Source: Methylolobus aquaticus (GTDB lineage: Bacteria; Pseudomonadota; Gammaproteobacteria; Methylococcales; Methylococcaceae). Taken from it: a DNA stretch of 64,000 bases. The notes below the pieces were generated by a model. It saw only the letters and a list, made by a program, of their open reading frames with translations. It did not search any database and was not told the origin of the DNA. The stretch covers positions 35,538 to 99,537 of the forward strand of contig SEYW01000006.1 of assembly GCA_004168015.1 (NCBI GenBank), given 5' to 3'. Positions within the stretch are counted from its first letter, which is position 1; each line of letters starts with the position of its first letter. Position numbers and translations under genes: made by a program. Shown here piece after piece: positions 38,572-49,275 of this stretch.

Positions 38572-41500
38572 TCAGCGCAGGAACGCCCGCGCGTTCCGGA
38601 ACATGCGGCGCCACGCGCCTTCCTGCTCGCTGCTCACCGACCGCCAATTGTTCTGCAAGCCGCGGTAGCAACGTTCCGGATGCGGCATCATGATCGTGAA
38701 GCGCCCGTCCGGCGTCGTGAGTCCGGCAATGCCGAGCGGCGAACCGTTGGGGTTTTCCGGAAAGCGCTCTGTCGGGGCGCCCGCAGCGTCCACATACTGC
38801 AGCGCAACCAGCGGGCCAGCGGCTGCGAGTGCCGCAGGCGTGTCGAACTGTGCCCGCCCCTCGCCATGCGCCACGACCACCGGCATGCGTGAGCCCGCCA
38901 TGCCGTTGAAGAATAGCGAAGGCGATCCGCCGACGCGCACCGGTACCCAGCGCGCCTCGAATTGTTCCGATACGTTACGCACGAAGCGTGGCCAGTGTTC
39001 GGCGCCCGGAATCAGCTCCCTGATCTGCGCCATCATCTGGCAGCCATTGCAGACGCCCAGCGCGAAGGTGCCCGAACGCTGGAAAAAGGCTTCGAAGTCG
39101 TCGCGTAACCGCTCGTCGAACAGAATCGACTTCGCCCAACCCCCGCCGGCACCGAGCACGTCACCGAACGAAAAACCGCCGCAGGCCGCAAATCCCGCGA
39201 AATCGGCGAGTTTGACCCGGCCTGCCGCCAGGTCGCTCATGTGTACGTCGACACTGCAGAAGCCGGCCTGCTCGAATGCGGCCGCCATCTCCACATGACC
39301 GTTGACGCCCTGCTCGCGCAGCACGGCAACCCTCGGGCGCGCCAGATTCAAATACGGTGCCGCCGGATCTTCCGCGGGGTCGAAACTCAACGCCTCGTGC
39401 AAGGCGGCGCTCCCGCCATCGGCGGTGGCCGCGTACTGCTGCGCAGCGCAGCCGGGATCGTCGCGCAGCGCCTGCATCCGGTAGCTGGTCTCGGCCCAGC
39501 AAGCCTGCAATTCGGCGCGCGTCGCCTCGAAGCACACCGTCCCACGGTTCCGGATCGCGACCCGCCCCGAATCGGCGGGCGCGCCGAGCACCCTGACGCA
39601 AGCGCCAAGACCCGCCCGCTCGAGCAGCGTCCGGACGGCGTCGAGTTCCGCGGACCGCACTTGCAGCACGGCGCCGAGTTCCTCGGCGAACAGCAGCGGG
39701 AGCACCTCGGCGTCATCGCAAACGAGATCGATGTCGATGCCGCAGCGGCCGGCGAATGCCATCTCGCACAAGCTTGCGAGCAACCCGCCATCCGAACGAT
39801 CGTGATAGGCGAGCAGTGCCCCCGCTGCGTTGAGATCCTGAATCGCGGCGAAGAACGCGCGAAACAGCCGCGGGTCGTCGAGATCCGGACAGGCGCCACC
39901 GGGCTGGCCATAGACCTGCGCCAGAACCGAGCCACCGAGCCGGTGCCGACCGCACCCCAGATCGACCAGCAGCAGCGCCGTGTCGCCGGGTTGCAACTGT
40001 GGGGTCAGGGTGCGACGCACATCACTGACGGGCGCGAACGCCGAGACGATCAGCGACACCGGCGCGGTCATGGTCTGTTGCACGCCCCGCTCGGACCAGA
40101 CCGTCTTCATCGACAGCGAATCCTTGCCGACCGGAATCGCGATACCCAGGGCCGGGCATAGGTCGTGCCCCACGGCCTCGACCGTATCGAACAGGCGTGC
40201 GTCCTCGCCCGGCGCGCCGCACGCCGCCATCCAGTTCGCAGACAGCTTGACGTCGCCGAGAGCTTCGATGCGCGCGGCGGCGATGTTGGTCAGCGCCTCG
40301 CCGACGGCCATCCGCCCCGATGCGGGTGCGTCGGTGACGGCCAGCGGCGCGCGTTCGCCCATCGCCATCGCCTCGCCGTGGTCCGCCCGGAACCCGGCGG
40401 CCGTCACGGCCACATCGGCGACCGGGACCTGCCAGGGCCCGACCATTTGATCGCGCACGACCAGCCCGCCGACCGAACGGTCGCCGATATGGATCAGGAA
40501 ACTCTTGTCGGCCACGGCCGGGAAGCGCAGGACGCGCCGCACGGCCTCGCCCAGTTCGACTTCCGAAAAGTCGAATTCGGCACAGGCCCGGCTTACCCGC
40601 GCGACGAATCGATGCATCTTCGGTGGCTTGCCGAACAGCAGCGACATCGGCAAGTCGACGGGCGCGTTATCGAAACGCGCGTCGGTCAACTGCAGGACTT
40701 CCTCTTCGGTCGCGTAGCCGAGCACCGAATACGGACAGCGCTCCCGCTCGCAAAACGCCTGGAATGCCGCCAGAGCCTCCGGTGCCACGGCGAGCACATA
40801 CCGTTCCTGCGACTCGTTGCACCAGATTTGCATCGGCGACATGCCGGGGTCGTCATTCGGAATGGCCCGCAGTTCGAAACGCCCGCCCCGGCCGGCGTCG
40901 TGGATGATCTCCGGCACCGCGTTGGAGAGCCCGCCGGCACCCACGTCGTGAATCGCCAGGATGGGATTTTGCTCACCGAGCGCCGCACAGCGATTGATGA
41001 CCTCCTGGCAGCGACGCTGCATTTCGGGATTCTCGCGCTGGACCGACGCGTAATCGAGTGCCTCGGCGCTGGCACCCGACGCCACCGACGACGCCGCACC
41101 ACCGCCTAGCCCGATCAGCATGGCCGGACCGCCCAGCACGATGATCGCTGCGCCGGGCGGAATCTTCAGCTTGTGGATGTTCGGCGCGCGGATGGTTCCC
41201 ATGCCGCCGGCGATCATGATCGGCTTGTGGTAACCGCGAAGTGCCTCCGGATCGCCAGAGTCCTGTTCGTAGGTGCGAAAATAGCCGCACAGATTCGGTC
41301 GCCCGAATTCATTGTTGAAGGCCGCGGAGCCGATCGGACCTTCGAGCATGATCTGCAGCGCCGACGCGATGCGTTCCGGCTTGCCGAGTGCGGTCTCCCA
41401 GGGCTGGGGAAAGCCGGGGATGCGCAGATGCGAAACCGAGAATCCGGCCAGACCGGCTTTGGTTTGCGAACCGCGACCGGTGGCCGCCTCGTCGCGGATC

Positions 41501-42444
41501 TCCCCGCCGGAGCCGGTCGCGGCCCCGGGGTGCGGCGAAATCGCCGTCGGATGGTTATGGGTCTCCACCTTCATCAACAAGTGGGACGGCTCATCGACGT
41601 AGCGGTAATCGCAACTCTCCGGATCGCGCAGCAGCACCGCCGTGTCCCGCCCCTCCACGACGGCCGCATTGTCATGGTAGGCCGAAAGAATGCCGGCCGG
41701 GCTCACGGCGCTGGTGTGGCGGATCATCCCGAACAGCGTCTCGGGCCGCGATACGCCGTCGATGGTCCAACTGCCGTTGAAGATCTTGTGCCGGCAGTGC
41801 TCCGAGTTAGCCTGAGCAAACATCATCAGCTCGACGTCGGTCGGATCCCGCCCCAGGCCTTGAAAGCTCTCGGCCAGATAATCGAGTTCGTCTTCCGACA
41901 GTGCGAGTCCGAGGGTCTGGTTGGCTGCTGCAAGCGCCGGCCGACCCTGCGTCAGCAGCGGCACCGTCGCCAGGGGCGCCGGCTCATGGTGCGCGAAGAT
42001 CGCCGCTTCGTCGCGATCCGCCAGGACGGTTTGTGTCATGCGGTCGTGAAGCCGCGCCATCAGGCCGTTCCACGCTTCCGCGGAAAGCTCTCCCGGATGG
42101 TCGAAACGGTAGCGTATGCCGCGCTCGACCCGCCGCACGACCGTCAGGCCACAGCGTTGGACGATCTCGGTCGCCTTGCTCGACCACGGCGAGATCGTTC
42201 CGAGGCGTGGCACGACCAGGGCTGTCAGCGGGTACCTGCCGTCCTCGGCCGCCGCCTCGCCATACGCCAATACCTGTTCCAGCCTTTCCTGCTCCTCGGC
42301 CCGGAGCGGTCGCTCCAGTTCCACGAAGTGCTCGTAGTGTGCCTGGAGGTCACGCAGATCGGGGATCGCCCCGCGCAGCTCGTCGAGCCACCGGCGCCGG
42401 CGCCCCGCCGACAGGGCTGTTGATCCGATAAGCCTGATGTACAT
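38572..42444 (-). CDS. purL: phosphoribosylformylglycinamidine synthase (large PurL)
   Basis: A 1290-residue single-chain enzyme, close to the usual length of the gammaproteobacterial form. It makes FGAM from FGAR, ATP and glutamine in purine synthesis. The N-terminal PurS-like domain is followed by two AIR-synthase-like halves ([41 protein letters not shown] segment, [10 protein letters not shown]) and a C-terminal class I glutaminase with the nucleophile in GVCNGCQMM and the His in MPHPER. It is transcribed alone or with secG. Confidence 0.96.
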   Translation of the reverse strand: MYIRLIGSTALSAGRRRRWLDELRGAIPDLRDLQAHYEHFVELERPLRAEEQERLEQVLAYGEAAAEDGRYPLTALVVPRLGTISPWSSKATEIVQRCGLTVVRRVERGIRYRFDHPGELSAEAWNGLMARLHDRMTQTVLADRDEAAIFAHHEPAPLATVPLLTQGRPALAAANQTLGLALSEDELDYLAESFQGLGRDPTDVELMMFAQANSEHCRHKIFNGSWTIDGVSRPETLFGMIRHTSAVSPAGILSAYHDNAAVVEGRDTAVLLRDPESCDYRYVDEPSHLLMKVETHNHPTAISPHPGAATGSGGEIRDEAATGRGSQTKAGLAGFSVSHLRIPGFPQPWETALGKPERIASALQIMLEGPIGSAAFNNEFGRPNLCGYFRTYEQDSGDPEALRGYHKPIMIAGGMGTIRAPNIHKLKIPPGAAIIVLGGPAMLIGLGGGAASSVASGASAEALDYASVQRENPEMQRRCQEVINRCAALGEQNPILAIHDVGAGGLSNAVPEIIHDAGRGGRFELRAIPNDDPGMSPMQIWCNESQERYVLAVAPEALAAFQAFCERERCPYSVLGYATEEEVLQLTDARFDNAPVDLPMSLLFGKPPKMHRFVARVSRACAEFDFSEVELGEAVRRVLRFPAVADKSFLIHIGDRSVGGLVVRDQMVGPWQVPVADVAVTAAGFRADHGEAMAMGERAPLAVTDAPASGRMAVGEALTNIAAARIEALGDVKLSANWMAACGAPGEDARLFDTVEAVGHDLCPALGIAIPVGKDSLSMKTVWSERGVQQTMTAPVSLIVSAFAPVSDVRRTLTPQLQPGDTALLLVDLGCGRHRLGGSVLAQVYGQPGGACPDLDDPRLFRAFFAAIQDLNAAGALLAYHDRSDGGLLASLCEMAFAGRCGIDIDLVCDDAEVLPLLFAEELGAVLQVRSAELDAVRTLLERAGLGACVRVLGAPADSGRVAIRNRGTVCFEATRAELQACWAETSYRMQALRDDPGCAAQQYAATADGGSAALHEALSFDPAEDPAAPYLNLARPRVAVLREQGVNGHVEMAAAFEQAGFCSVDVHMSDLAAGRVKLADFAGFAACGGFSFGDVLGAGGGWAKSILFDERLRDDFEAFFQRSGTFALGVCNGCQMMAQIRELIPGAEHWPRFVRNVSEQFEARWVPVRVGGSPSLFFNGMAGSRMPVVVAHGEGRAQFDTPAALAAAGPLVALQYVDAAGAPTERFPENPNGSPLGIAGLTTPDGRFTIMMPHPERCYRGLQNNWRSVSSEQEGAWRRMFRNARAFLR

Positions 42445-42650
42445 CGTGATAGGTGCGGTTTAAGAAGTGCTCGAGGATGGACGGCGAAGCCGACGGGAGC
42501 CCCGCCAGCGAGAGGCATGGTGTTGCTCGACAAAACGACCGGACTCTCGCAATGCGCGGAGCGGCGCGAACGCTCGAAGTGGCCACCCGACGGGCCGCGA
42601 GCGCCAACTCAAGGACGCGCGTCGGACCGCCGGCCTCCGGTCAAGACGAC

Positions 42651-43361
42651 TCAGTCGCTGGATGGCCCGGCTGCGGCGCCGCTGTCGGATTTCGCGAATT
42701 CGGTCAGCTGCGCGTGCAGTTTCTTCAACAGCTCCAGCGACGGCCCTCCGGTCACCGGCTGGCCCTCGTCATCGAACAGGAAGACGTCCGTGGACGCGCC
42801 CTTCTTGGTCTTGTGTTCCTCCAGTTTCAGGCGGAACTCCTTGGCTTTCGGGCTGCCGCCGGAGAAAAGGTCACTGATATCGCCCCACATGCCGCGGTCT
42901 TCATAGGCCTTGGTCGGGCCGCCGTAGTACACGTAGTACACGCCCTCGGAACGGTTCTGGTCGCTGACCTCGACCTTCAGGCGACCCAATGCCCGTCCCA
43001 CATCGTTCCAGGCCTGGGCGAACGGGCTCGCCAGCTCGATCAACGGCACATCCTCGGTGTTTTGCGCCAGGGTCGGCGTCTTGGGCTCGGCTGGCCCGCC
43101 CGCCGCGGCTGGCCTCGGCGTCGCTTCATCCTCACCTTCGGCAGGAGCTGCAGTATCCCGTGCGGCGGCCGGCCCGGCTCCGCGGTTGATCTTGGCGCCC
43201 GTCATGGTGGACATCGACAGGTCAGGCGGCACTTCGAGGGGCGGGATCTCGGTCGTGTACTGATACTGCCGCTGCTTGTCCGGGAACAGCGAACCCAGGA
43301 AGCTACAGCCGCTCAACACGAGCGAAGACGCCACCGAGGCGACGATCAGGGGTCTGTTCAT
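42651..43361 (-). CDS. bamC: BamC-family outer-membrane lipoprotein
   Basis: 236 residues with a signal peptide and lipobox LSGC (Cys19). The early PDKQRQYQYTTEIPPLEVPPDL is the BamC/NlpB N-terminal motif. A Pro/Ala-rich linker (about 65-110) replaces part of the usual first domain, and only one helix-grip-like domain appears (about 112-225), so it is shorter than the E. coli protein. BamC is an accessory component of the outer-membrane protein assembly machine. It lies 19 bases after dapA, as in enteric genomes. Confidence 0.82.
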   Translation of the reverse strand: MNRPLIVASVASSLVLSGCSFLGSLFPDKQRQYQYTTEIPPLEVPPDLSMSTMTGAKINRGAGPAAARDTAAPAEGEDEATPRPAAAGGPAEPKTPTLAQNTEDVPLIELASPFAQAWNDVGRALGRLKVEVSDQNRSEGVYYVYYGGPTKAYEDRGMWGDISDLFSGGSPKAKEFRLKLEEHKTKKGASTDVFLFDDEGQPVTGGPSLELLKKLHAQLTEFAKSDSGAAAGPSSD

Positions 43362-43380
43362 CGGCGACCTCGAGACCCGA

Positions 43381-44256
43381 TCAAAGAACGCCGGCCTGGC
43401 GCATGGCCAGTCGAACGTTCTCTTCGCAGCCGGGCGAAAGCCACGTCAGCGGAAGACGGATGCCGCGGTCGATCAGGCCCATCGCATGCAGCGCCCATTT
43501 CACCGGTATCGGATTGGATTCGACGAACAGGTTCCGGTGCAGACCTGCCAGCCGAGCGTCGATCTCCTCCGCCTCGGCACGCTGGCCGGCGATGGCCGCG
43601 TCGCACAGGTCGTGCATCGCCCTCGGGGCGACATTGGCCGTCACGGAGATGACGCCGTGACCGCCCATCAGGCAGAACTCGGCAGCCGTCGCATCATCGC
43701 CCGAATACAGCGCGAAATCGGGCGGACACAGCGCCCGGAGGGTACCGACGCGCCCAAGGTCACCGGTGGCTTCCTTGATCCCGACGATGTTCGGGACACT
43801 GGCGAGGCGCCCGACCGTCTCCGGGAGCATGTCGCAAGCCGTTCGACCCGGCACGTTGTAGAGTATCTGGGGTATCGCGACGGCCTGCGCCACGGCGCTG
43901 AAGTGCCGAAACAAGCCCTCCTGCGTTGGCTTGTTGTAGTAGGGTGTGACCAACAGACAGGCATCGGCGCCGACGCCCTGAGCGCGTTCGGTCAGTTCGA
44001 TCGCCTCCCGCGTTGCGTTCGCACCGGTGCCGGCGATGACCGGCACGCGTCCGGCCACGCGCTCCACGGCAAAGCGGATGACCTCACAGTGCTCTTCCGT
44101 ATCCAGCGTCGCGGATTCTCCGGTCGTGCCCACGACCACGAGGGCATCGCTGCCTTCGTCGATGTGGAAATCGATCAGGCGCGCCAGCGCGTCGTAGTCC
44201 AGCGCCCCGTCTTCCGCCATCGGCGTGACGAGCGCGACCATGCTGCCTTGGATCAT
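43381..44256 (-). CDS. dapA: 4-hydroxy-tetrahydrodipicolinate synthase
   Basis: 291 residues from [13 protein letters not shown]. It condenses pyruvate with aspartate semialdehyde, the first step of the lysine/diaminopimelate branch. The Schiff-base lysine is Lys161 ([10 protein letters not shown]) and the catalytic tyrosine Tyr133 ([10 protein letters not shown]), matching E. coli numbering; GTTGESATL binds substrate. A longer in-frame start at 44313 is unlikely. It is divergent from gcvR. Confidence 0.95.
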   Translation of the reverse strand: MIQGSMVALVTPMAEDGALDYDALARLIDFHIDEGSDALVVVGTTGESATLDTEEHCEVIRFAVERVAGRVPVIAGTGANATREAIELTERAQGVGADACLLVTPYYNKPTQEGLFRHFSAVAQAVAIPQILYNVPGRTACDMLPETVGRLASVPNIVGIKEATGDLGRVGTLRALCPPDFALYSGDDATAAEFCLMGGHGVISVTANVAPRAMHDLCDAAIAGQRAEAEEIDARLAGLHRNLFVESNPIPVKWALHAMGLIDRGIRLPLTWLSPGCEENVRLAMRQAGVL

Positions 44257-44406
44257 TCTGTGGGAGCTTGCATGACGAAAAGGGCCCCATAGTAGCTTGC
44301 GGAGAGGGTCCATGACAACGCGCCGCGCGGTCGGCGGGGGCCGTCGCGGGCGGCTCGAAGAATGTTAGACTCTGTGCTTTTTATGAGACCGGATAACCAG
44401 AGGCCC

Positions 44407-44937
44407 ATGCAGATCGTCGTCACCGTCATGGGGGAGGACCGTCCCGACCTGATCGTCGAATTGACCCGCATCGTGAAGGATGCGAAGTGCAACATCCTGG
44501 AGAGCCGGATCACGGAGTTGGGGCGGGAATTCGCGGCGCACCTGCTGATCGAGGGGAACTGGAATCATATCGTCCGACTCGAAAGTCTGCTGGAGGCGAG
44601 TGCTCAGCGGCTCACGCTGAAACTGGCCACGATGCGCTGCCGCGACGAGGAAGAACCACCGCCCGAGGACGTGATCCCCTATTCGGTCGATGTCTTCGCT
44701 GCCGAGCAGCCGGACACGATTCACGATCTGGCCGAGTTCTTCACCGCACGAAACATCAAGATCCTGGACCTGAACACCAGCCGTTACCCCGCTCCCTACG
44801 GCGGCGCCCAGGTGTTCATCGCCCACATGATCGTCAAGATTCCGACGGGTATGAAGATCGTCTCGCTGCGCGACGAGTTCCTCGAATTCTGCGACCAGAT
44901 CAACATCGATGCGATTCTCGAACCCGTGAAGCGCTGA
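44407..44937 (+). CDS. gcvR: GcvR-like ACT-domain regulator
   Basis: Two ACT domains in tandem (about 1-80 and 90-170 of 176). The first opens MQIVVTVMGEDRPDLIVELTRIV. GcvR modulates GcvA control of the glycine cleavage operon by sensing glycine. Start choice is uncertain: GAGG sits very close before the ATG at 44407, while ATGs at 44383 and 44362 are also in frame. Position between dapA and bcp matches the E. coli order, which supports the call. Confidence 0.82.
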   Translation: MQIVVTVMGEDRPDLIVELTRIVKDAKCNILESRITELGREFAAHLLIEGNWNHIVRLESLLEASAQRLTLKLATMRCRDEEEPPPEDVIPYSVDVFAAEQPDTIHDLAEFFTARNIKILDLNTSRYPAPYGGAQVFIAHMIVKIPTGMKIVSLRDEFLEFCDQINIDAILEPVKR

Positions 44938-44965
44938 GGCGCGTCCCCTGCCCCCTGGAGAAACC

Positions 44966-45439
44966 ATGTCATCCATTGCCGTCGGTGCCCCCGTACCCGC
45001 CTTCTCCGCCGCCGCGACCGGCGGCCGCGCCATCCAGTCCGGCGACTTCGCCGGCAAGTTCCTGGTCGTGTACTTTTATCCCAAGGACAGCACCCCCGGC
45101 TGTACCCAGGAGGGACAAGACTTCCGCGACCTTTACCCGGAGTTTCAGGCCCTGAACGCCGACATCCTCGGCGTGTCGCGCGACAGCGTGAAATCGCACG
45201 AAACCTTCAAGTGTAAACAGGAGTTTCCGTTCGAATTGTTGTCCGACCCGGACGAAACTTTATGCGCGCTGTTCGACGTCATGAAGATGAAGAACATGTA
45301 CGGCAAGCAGGTCCGAGGCATTGAGCGCAGTACCTTCCTGATCGGCCCCGACGGCAAGCTCGTCGCCGAGTGGCGCAAAGTCAGCGTCAAGGGCCATGCT
45401 GCCTCAGTGCTGGAAGCCATCCGCGCCGCCGCAAACTAA
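44966..45439 (+). CDS. bcp: Bcp/PrxQ-type thiol peroxidase
   Basis: 157-residue peroxiredoxin. The peroxidatic cysteine is Cys46 in KDSTPGCTQEG. The E. coli-type resolving cysteine five residues later is absent (Gln). Cys83 in TFKCKQEF sits in helix alpha-3, where the other PrxQ subgroup has its resolving cysteine, so this is probably an alpha-3-type enzyme. It reduces hydrogen peroxide and organic hydroperoxides. It begins 29 bases after gcvR with GGAG upstream, so the two are probably co-transcribed. Confidence 0.92.
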   Translation: MSSIAVGAPVPAFSAAATGGRAIQSGDFAGKFLVVYFYPKDSTPGCTQEGQDFRDLYPEFQALNADILGVSRDSVKSHETFKCKQEFPFELLSDPDETLCALFDVMKMKNMYGKQVRGIERSTFLIGPDGKLVAEWRKVSVKGHAASVLEAIRAAAN

Positions 45440-45508
45440 GCAGCCGGCCTTGCCAACTGCGGCCGCCCCGCCTGCGGGGCGGACCGTTCCAATTGTGACA
45501 CCCCACGC

Positions 45509-46924
45509 ATGACCAGCGCTCCCGAAGGGACGAAGAAGCTCTTCGTCCTCGATACCAACGTGTTGATGCACGATCCCTCGGCCCTGTTCCGTTTCCAGGA
45601 ACACGACGTCTTCATTCCGATGATCGTGCTGGAGGAACTGGACCATTCCAAGAAGGGGCTCTCGGAGGTGGCGCGCAACGCGCGTCAGGCGAGTCGCTTC
45701 CTCGACGAACTGATTCAGCACGCGGATCTCGACGCGATCCACCAGGGTATCGAGTTGCCCAGCACCCAGTACGCCGAGCGTCTCGACGAGCGCTGCCAGG
45801 GCCGGCTCTACTTCCAGGTCGAACGCCTGCCGTCGCTGCTGCCGGATACGCTACCGGGACAGATCCCGGACAACTCCATCCTCGCGACCGCACTGGCGCT
45901 GAGCAAGGCCCGTCCCGAGGGTCAGACGATCGTCGTTTCGAAGGACATCAACCTGCGGATCAAGGCGTCGGTCATCGGGCTTTATGCCGAGGACTATTAC
46001 AACGACCAGGTTCTGGACGACGTCGACCTGCTGTACAGCGGCAGTTGCGAATTGCCGCTCGATTTCTGGGCCACCCATGGCGGCAGGATGACCTCGTGGC
46101 AGGAACATGGCCGGACCTTCTATACGGTCGAAGGGCCCCTGGTGAAGGATTGGTTCCCCAATCAGTTCCTGTACCTGCCGGACGAGTCCCAGTTCGAGGC
46201 CCTGGTCCGGAAAAAGGACAACAACCAGGCCGTCATCGAGCTGGCCCGCGACTTCCGCACGCCGCAGCATGCGGTATGGGGCGTGCAGGCGCGCAATCGC
46301 GAACAGAATTTCGCGCTGAACATGCTGCTCGATCCGGAGATCGACTTCGTCACACTGCTGGGCACGGCCGGCACCGGCAAGACGCTGCTGGCCCTCGCTG
46401 CGGGCCTGACCTTGACGCTGGACCATAAGCTTTACAAGGAGATCGTCATGACGCGCGAGACGATCCCACTCGGCGAGGACATCGGTTTTCTGCCGGGATC
46501 CGAGGAGGAAAAAATGACGCCGTGGATGGGCGCCCTCCTCGACAACCTGGAGCTTCTCGGCAGCCGGGAGAACGGCGGCGCCTGGGAACGCGGCGCGACG
46601 AACCAGTTGCTGCTGAACCGGGTCAAGGTGCGCTCGTTGAACTTCATGCGCGGCCGCACCTTCCTGAGCCGCTACCTGATACTCGACGAGGCGCAGAACC
46701 TGACCTCGAAACAGATGAAGGCACTCGTCACGCGGGCCGGCCCCGGCACCAAAATCGTGTGCCTCGGCAATATCGGCCAGATCGACACGCCGTACCTCAC
46801 GGGCACGACGTCAGGCCTCACCTATGTCGTGGATCGCTTCAAGGACTGGCCGCACTCGGCGCACATCACGCTGAAGCGGGGCGAGCGGTCGCGGCTGGCG
46901 GACTTCGCAACCGAAACACTGTGA
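45509..46924 (+). CDS. PIN-PhoH fusion ATPase (PhoH2/YlaK type)
   Basis: 471 residues. An N-terminal PIN domain (about 8-150; FVLDTNVLMHDPSAL, IVLEELDHSKKG, DNSILATAL) is a likely metal-dependent ribonuclease. The C-terminal PhoH ATPase (about 255-465) has Walker A LLGTAGTGKTLLALAAG and Walker B YLILDEAQNL. PhoH2 proteins unwind and cleave RNA in vitro and resemble toxin-antitoxin components in some species, but no antitoxin gene overlaps this one. Confidence 0.92.
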   Translation: MTSAPEGTKKLFVLDTNVLMHDPSALFRFQEHDVFIPMIVLEELDHSKKGLSEVARNARQASRFLDELIQHADLDAIHQGIELPSTQYAERLDERCQGRLYFQVERLPSLLPDTLPGQIPDNSILATALALSKARPEGQTIVVSKDINLRIKASVIGLYAEDYYNDQVLDDVDLLYSGSCELPLDFWATHGGRMTSWQEHGRTFYTVEGPLVKDWFPNQFLYLPDESQFEALVRKKDNNQAVIELARDFRTPQHAVWGVQARNREQNFALNMLLDPEIDFVTLLGTAGTGKTLLALAAGLTLTLDHKLYKEIVMTRETIPLGEDIGFLPGSEEEKMTPWMGALLDNLELLGSRENGGAWERGATNQLLLNRVKVRSLNFMRGRTFLSRYLILDEAQNLTSKQMKALVTRAGPGTKIVCLGNIGQIDTPYLTGTTSGLTYVVDRFKDWPHSAHITLKRGERSRLADFATETL

Positions 46925-47118
46925 CGACGGTCGTCACTGCCGCGCCGGCCGCGGGCGTGGCCGGTGCGGGCCGTGTTGTCAGTCCGGCCCAATTGGCTTA
47001 TCTTTGCCCGGTGCAACGGAGTGCCCAGCCGAATTCTCCCCGCCTTCACGAGACCGCGCCCAGGACAGGACATCCCCCGAGTGGCGGCCGACGTCTCGCT
47101 TTGCCCAATGGACCTTAA

Positions 47119-48231
47119 ATGACCAAAGTCGCTTTGATCACCGGCGTGACCGGACAGGATGGTGCCTACCTCGCTGAATTTCTGCTGAAAAAGGGCTACG
47201 AAGTCCACGGCATCAAGCGCCGCACGTCGCTGTTCAACACCGACCGCATCGATCATCTATACGAGGATCCGCATGTCGAGAATCGCCGCTTCGTGCTGCA
47301 CTACGGCGACATGACGGACTCGACGAGCCTGATCCGCATCATCCAGCAGACACAGCCCGACGAGATCTACAACCTCGCGGCACAAAGCCATGTCCAGGTT
47401 TCCTTCGAGGAACCGGAATACACCGCCAACGCCGATGGAATCGGCGCCCTGCGCATGCTCGAGGCGATCCGCATTCTCGGCTTGGACAAGAAAACCCGCT
47501 TCTACCAGGCCTCCACCTCGGAGCTATATGGTTTGGTGCAGGAGATTCCCCAGAAGGAAACGACGCCGTTCTATCCGCGCAGTCCGTATGCCGTCGCCAA
47601 GCTGTACGCGTACTGGATCACGGTCAATTACCGCGAGGCCTACGGGCTATATGCCTGCAACGGCATCTTGTTCAACCACGAGTCCCCTCTGCGCGGCGAG
47701 ACCTTCGTCACCCGCAAGATCACCCGCGCCCTTGCCCGCATCTACCTGGGGCTGCAGGACTGCCTGTACCTCGGCAACCTCGAAGCGCTGCGTGACTGGG
47801 GCCATGCGCGCGACTACGTCGAGATGCAGTGGCTGATGCTGCAGCAGACGCAGCCGGAGGATTTCGTCATCGCGACGGGCGTGCAATACAGCGTACGCAA
47901 CTTCGTCGATGCCGCCGCGGCCGAACTGGGCGTCGAACTGGACTGGGCAGGCGAAGGAGAAAGCGCGCATGGGATCGTCGCCAAGGCCTTTGGCGACACG
48001 CCGCTGAAGCCGGGTCAGGTCGTCGTCCGCGTCGATCCGCGCTACTTCCGGCCAACCGAAGTCGAGACCCTGCTGGGCGACCCGGCGAAGGCGCGCGAGA
48101 AGCTGGGTTGGACGCCGCAGATCAGTTTTTCCGAACTCGTCGCCGAGATGATGCGGGAGGACCTGAAGTCCGCACGGCGCGACTCCCTCGTCAAACAGCA
48201 TGGCTTTGCCGCTTACGATTACCATGAGTGA
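47119..48231 (+). CDS. gmd: GDP-mannose 4,6-dehydratase
   Basis: 370 residues, extended SDR fold. NADP-binding [27 protein letters not shown]; catalytic Tyr and Lys in [18 protein letters not shown]-sugar contacts in [17 protein letters not shown]. It converts GDP-mannose to GDP-4-keto-6-deoxymannose. It overlaps the next gene, which completes GDP-L-fucose synthesis. It is the first gene of the polysaccharide cluster. Confidence 0.96.
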   Translation: MTKVALITGVTGQDGAYLAEFLLKKGYEVHGIKRRTSLFNTDRIDHLYEDPHVENRRFVLHYGDMTDSTSLIRIIQQTQPDEIYNLAAQSHVQVSFEEPEYTANADGIGALRMLEAIRILGLDKKTRFYQASTSELYGLVQEIPQKETTPFYPRSPYAVAKLYAYWITVNYREAYGLYACNGILFNHESPLRGETFVTRKITRALARIYLGLQDCLYLGNLEALRDWGHARDYVEMQWLMLQQTQPEDFVIATGVQYSVRNFVDAAAAELGVELDWAGEGESAHGIVAKAFGDTPLKPGQVVVRVDPRYFRPTEVETLLGDPAKAREKLGWTPQISFSELVAEMMREDLKSARRDSLVKQHGFAAYDYHE

Positions 48232-49180
48232 CGCCGGACTGCCTGTGGTCGACAAAGCCGCGCCGATCCTCGTCGCCGGTCATCGCGGCATGGTGGGCTC
48301 GGCGCTGGTGCGCCGCCTGCGCACGGCCGGCTACACCACACTGCTGACGCCCTCACGCCAGGAACTGGATCTGCTCGACCAGGCGGCGGTGTTCGCCTAT
48401 CTGGAGCGTGAACGGCCGGCCTACCTGTTCCTGGCCGCGGCGAAGGTCGGCGGCATCCAGGCGAACAATACCTATCGCGCGGATTTCATCTACCAGAACC
48501 TCGTGATCGAGGCCAACCTGATCCATGGCGCCCACCGGGCCGGCCTGCAGCGGCTGATGTTTCTCGGTTCCTCGTGCATCTATCCCCGCGACTGTCCGCA
48601 GCCGATCCGCGAGGAGTATCTGCTGACCGGCCCGCTGGAGGCCACCAACGAACCGTATGCGATTGCCAAGATCGCCGGCATCAAGCTGTGCGAGTCGTAT
48701 CAGCGGCAGTACGGCCGCCAGTACGTGTCCGTCATGCCGACCAACCTGTACGGTCCCAATGACAACTACGACCTCAACAACAGCCATGTCCTGCCGGCGC
48801 TGATCCGCAAGGCGCATGAGGCGAAACAGCGCGGGGATCGGGAATTGACGGTCTGGGGCAGCGGCACGCCGCGGCGCGAGTTCCTGTACGTGGACGATCT
48901 GGCCGACGCCTGTGTCTACCTGATGGAAGCGGGCTACGACGGCCCCTTGGTGAATGTCGGCTGCGGCGCCGACGTGACGATCCGCGAACTGGCCGAGACG
49001 GTCATGGACGTCGTCGCGTTTCCGGGCACGATCGTATTCGACGCCAGCAAGCCGGACGGCACGCCGCGCAAGCTGCTCGACGTCAGCCGCCTCGCCGCCC
49101 TCGGCTGGCAGGCCCGCACCGAACTGCGGACTGGTATCCGGCTCGCCTACGAGGACTTCCTCGCGCAAACACGTGACTGA
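48224..49180 (+). CDS. fcl: GDP-L-fucose synthase
   Basis: About 318 residues from ATG 48224, which overlaps the gmd stop; an ATG at 48200 is the alternative. An epimerase/reductase with [23 protein letters not shown] and [15 protein letters not shown] (catalytic Tyr/Lys). It turns the Gmd product into GDP-L-fucose. Overlap with gmd indicates coupled expression. Confidence 0.95.
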   Translation: MSDAGLPVVDKAAPILVAGHRGMVGSALVRRLRTAGYTTLLTPSRQELDLLDQAAVFAYLERERPAYLFLAAAKVGGIQANNTYRADFIYQNLVIEANLIHGAHRAGLQRLMFLGSSCIYPRDCPQPIREEYLLTGPLEATNEPYAIAKIAGIKLCESYQRQYGRQYVSVMPTNLYGPNDNYDLNNSHVLPALIRKAHEAKQRGDRELTVWGSGTPRREFLYVDDLADACVYLMEAGYDGPLVNVGCGADVTIRELAETVMDVVAFPGTIVFDASKPDGTPRKLLDVSRLAALGWQARTELRTGIRLAYEDFLAQTRD

Positions 49181-49275
49181 TCTGCCGCCGCGACGCCAAG
49201 GGCGATCCCCACTGCGGCGGTTCAACCCGACCACACGAACCTTGCCGTCCAGTCGGATACGCTCCCGATGGTGCC

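Noticed and set aside
45509..46924. Toxin-antitoxin module around the PIN-PhoH protein
   Set aside because: Some PhoH2 proteins have an overlapping antitoxin gene, but no small upstream partner is present here.
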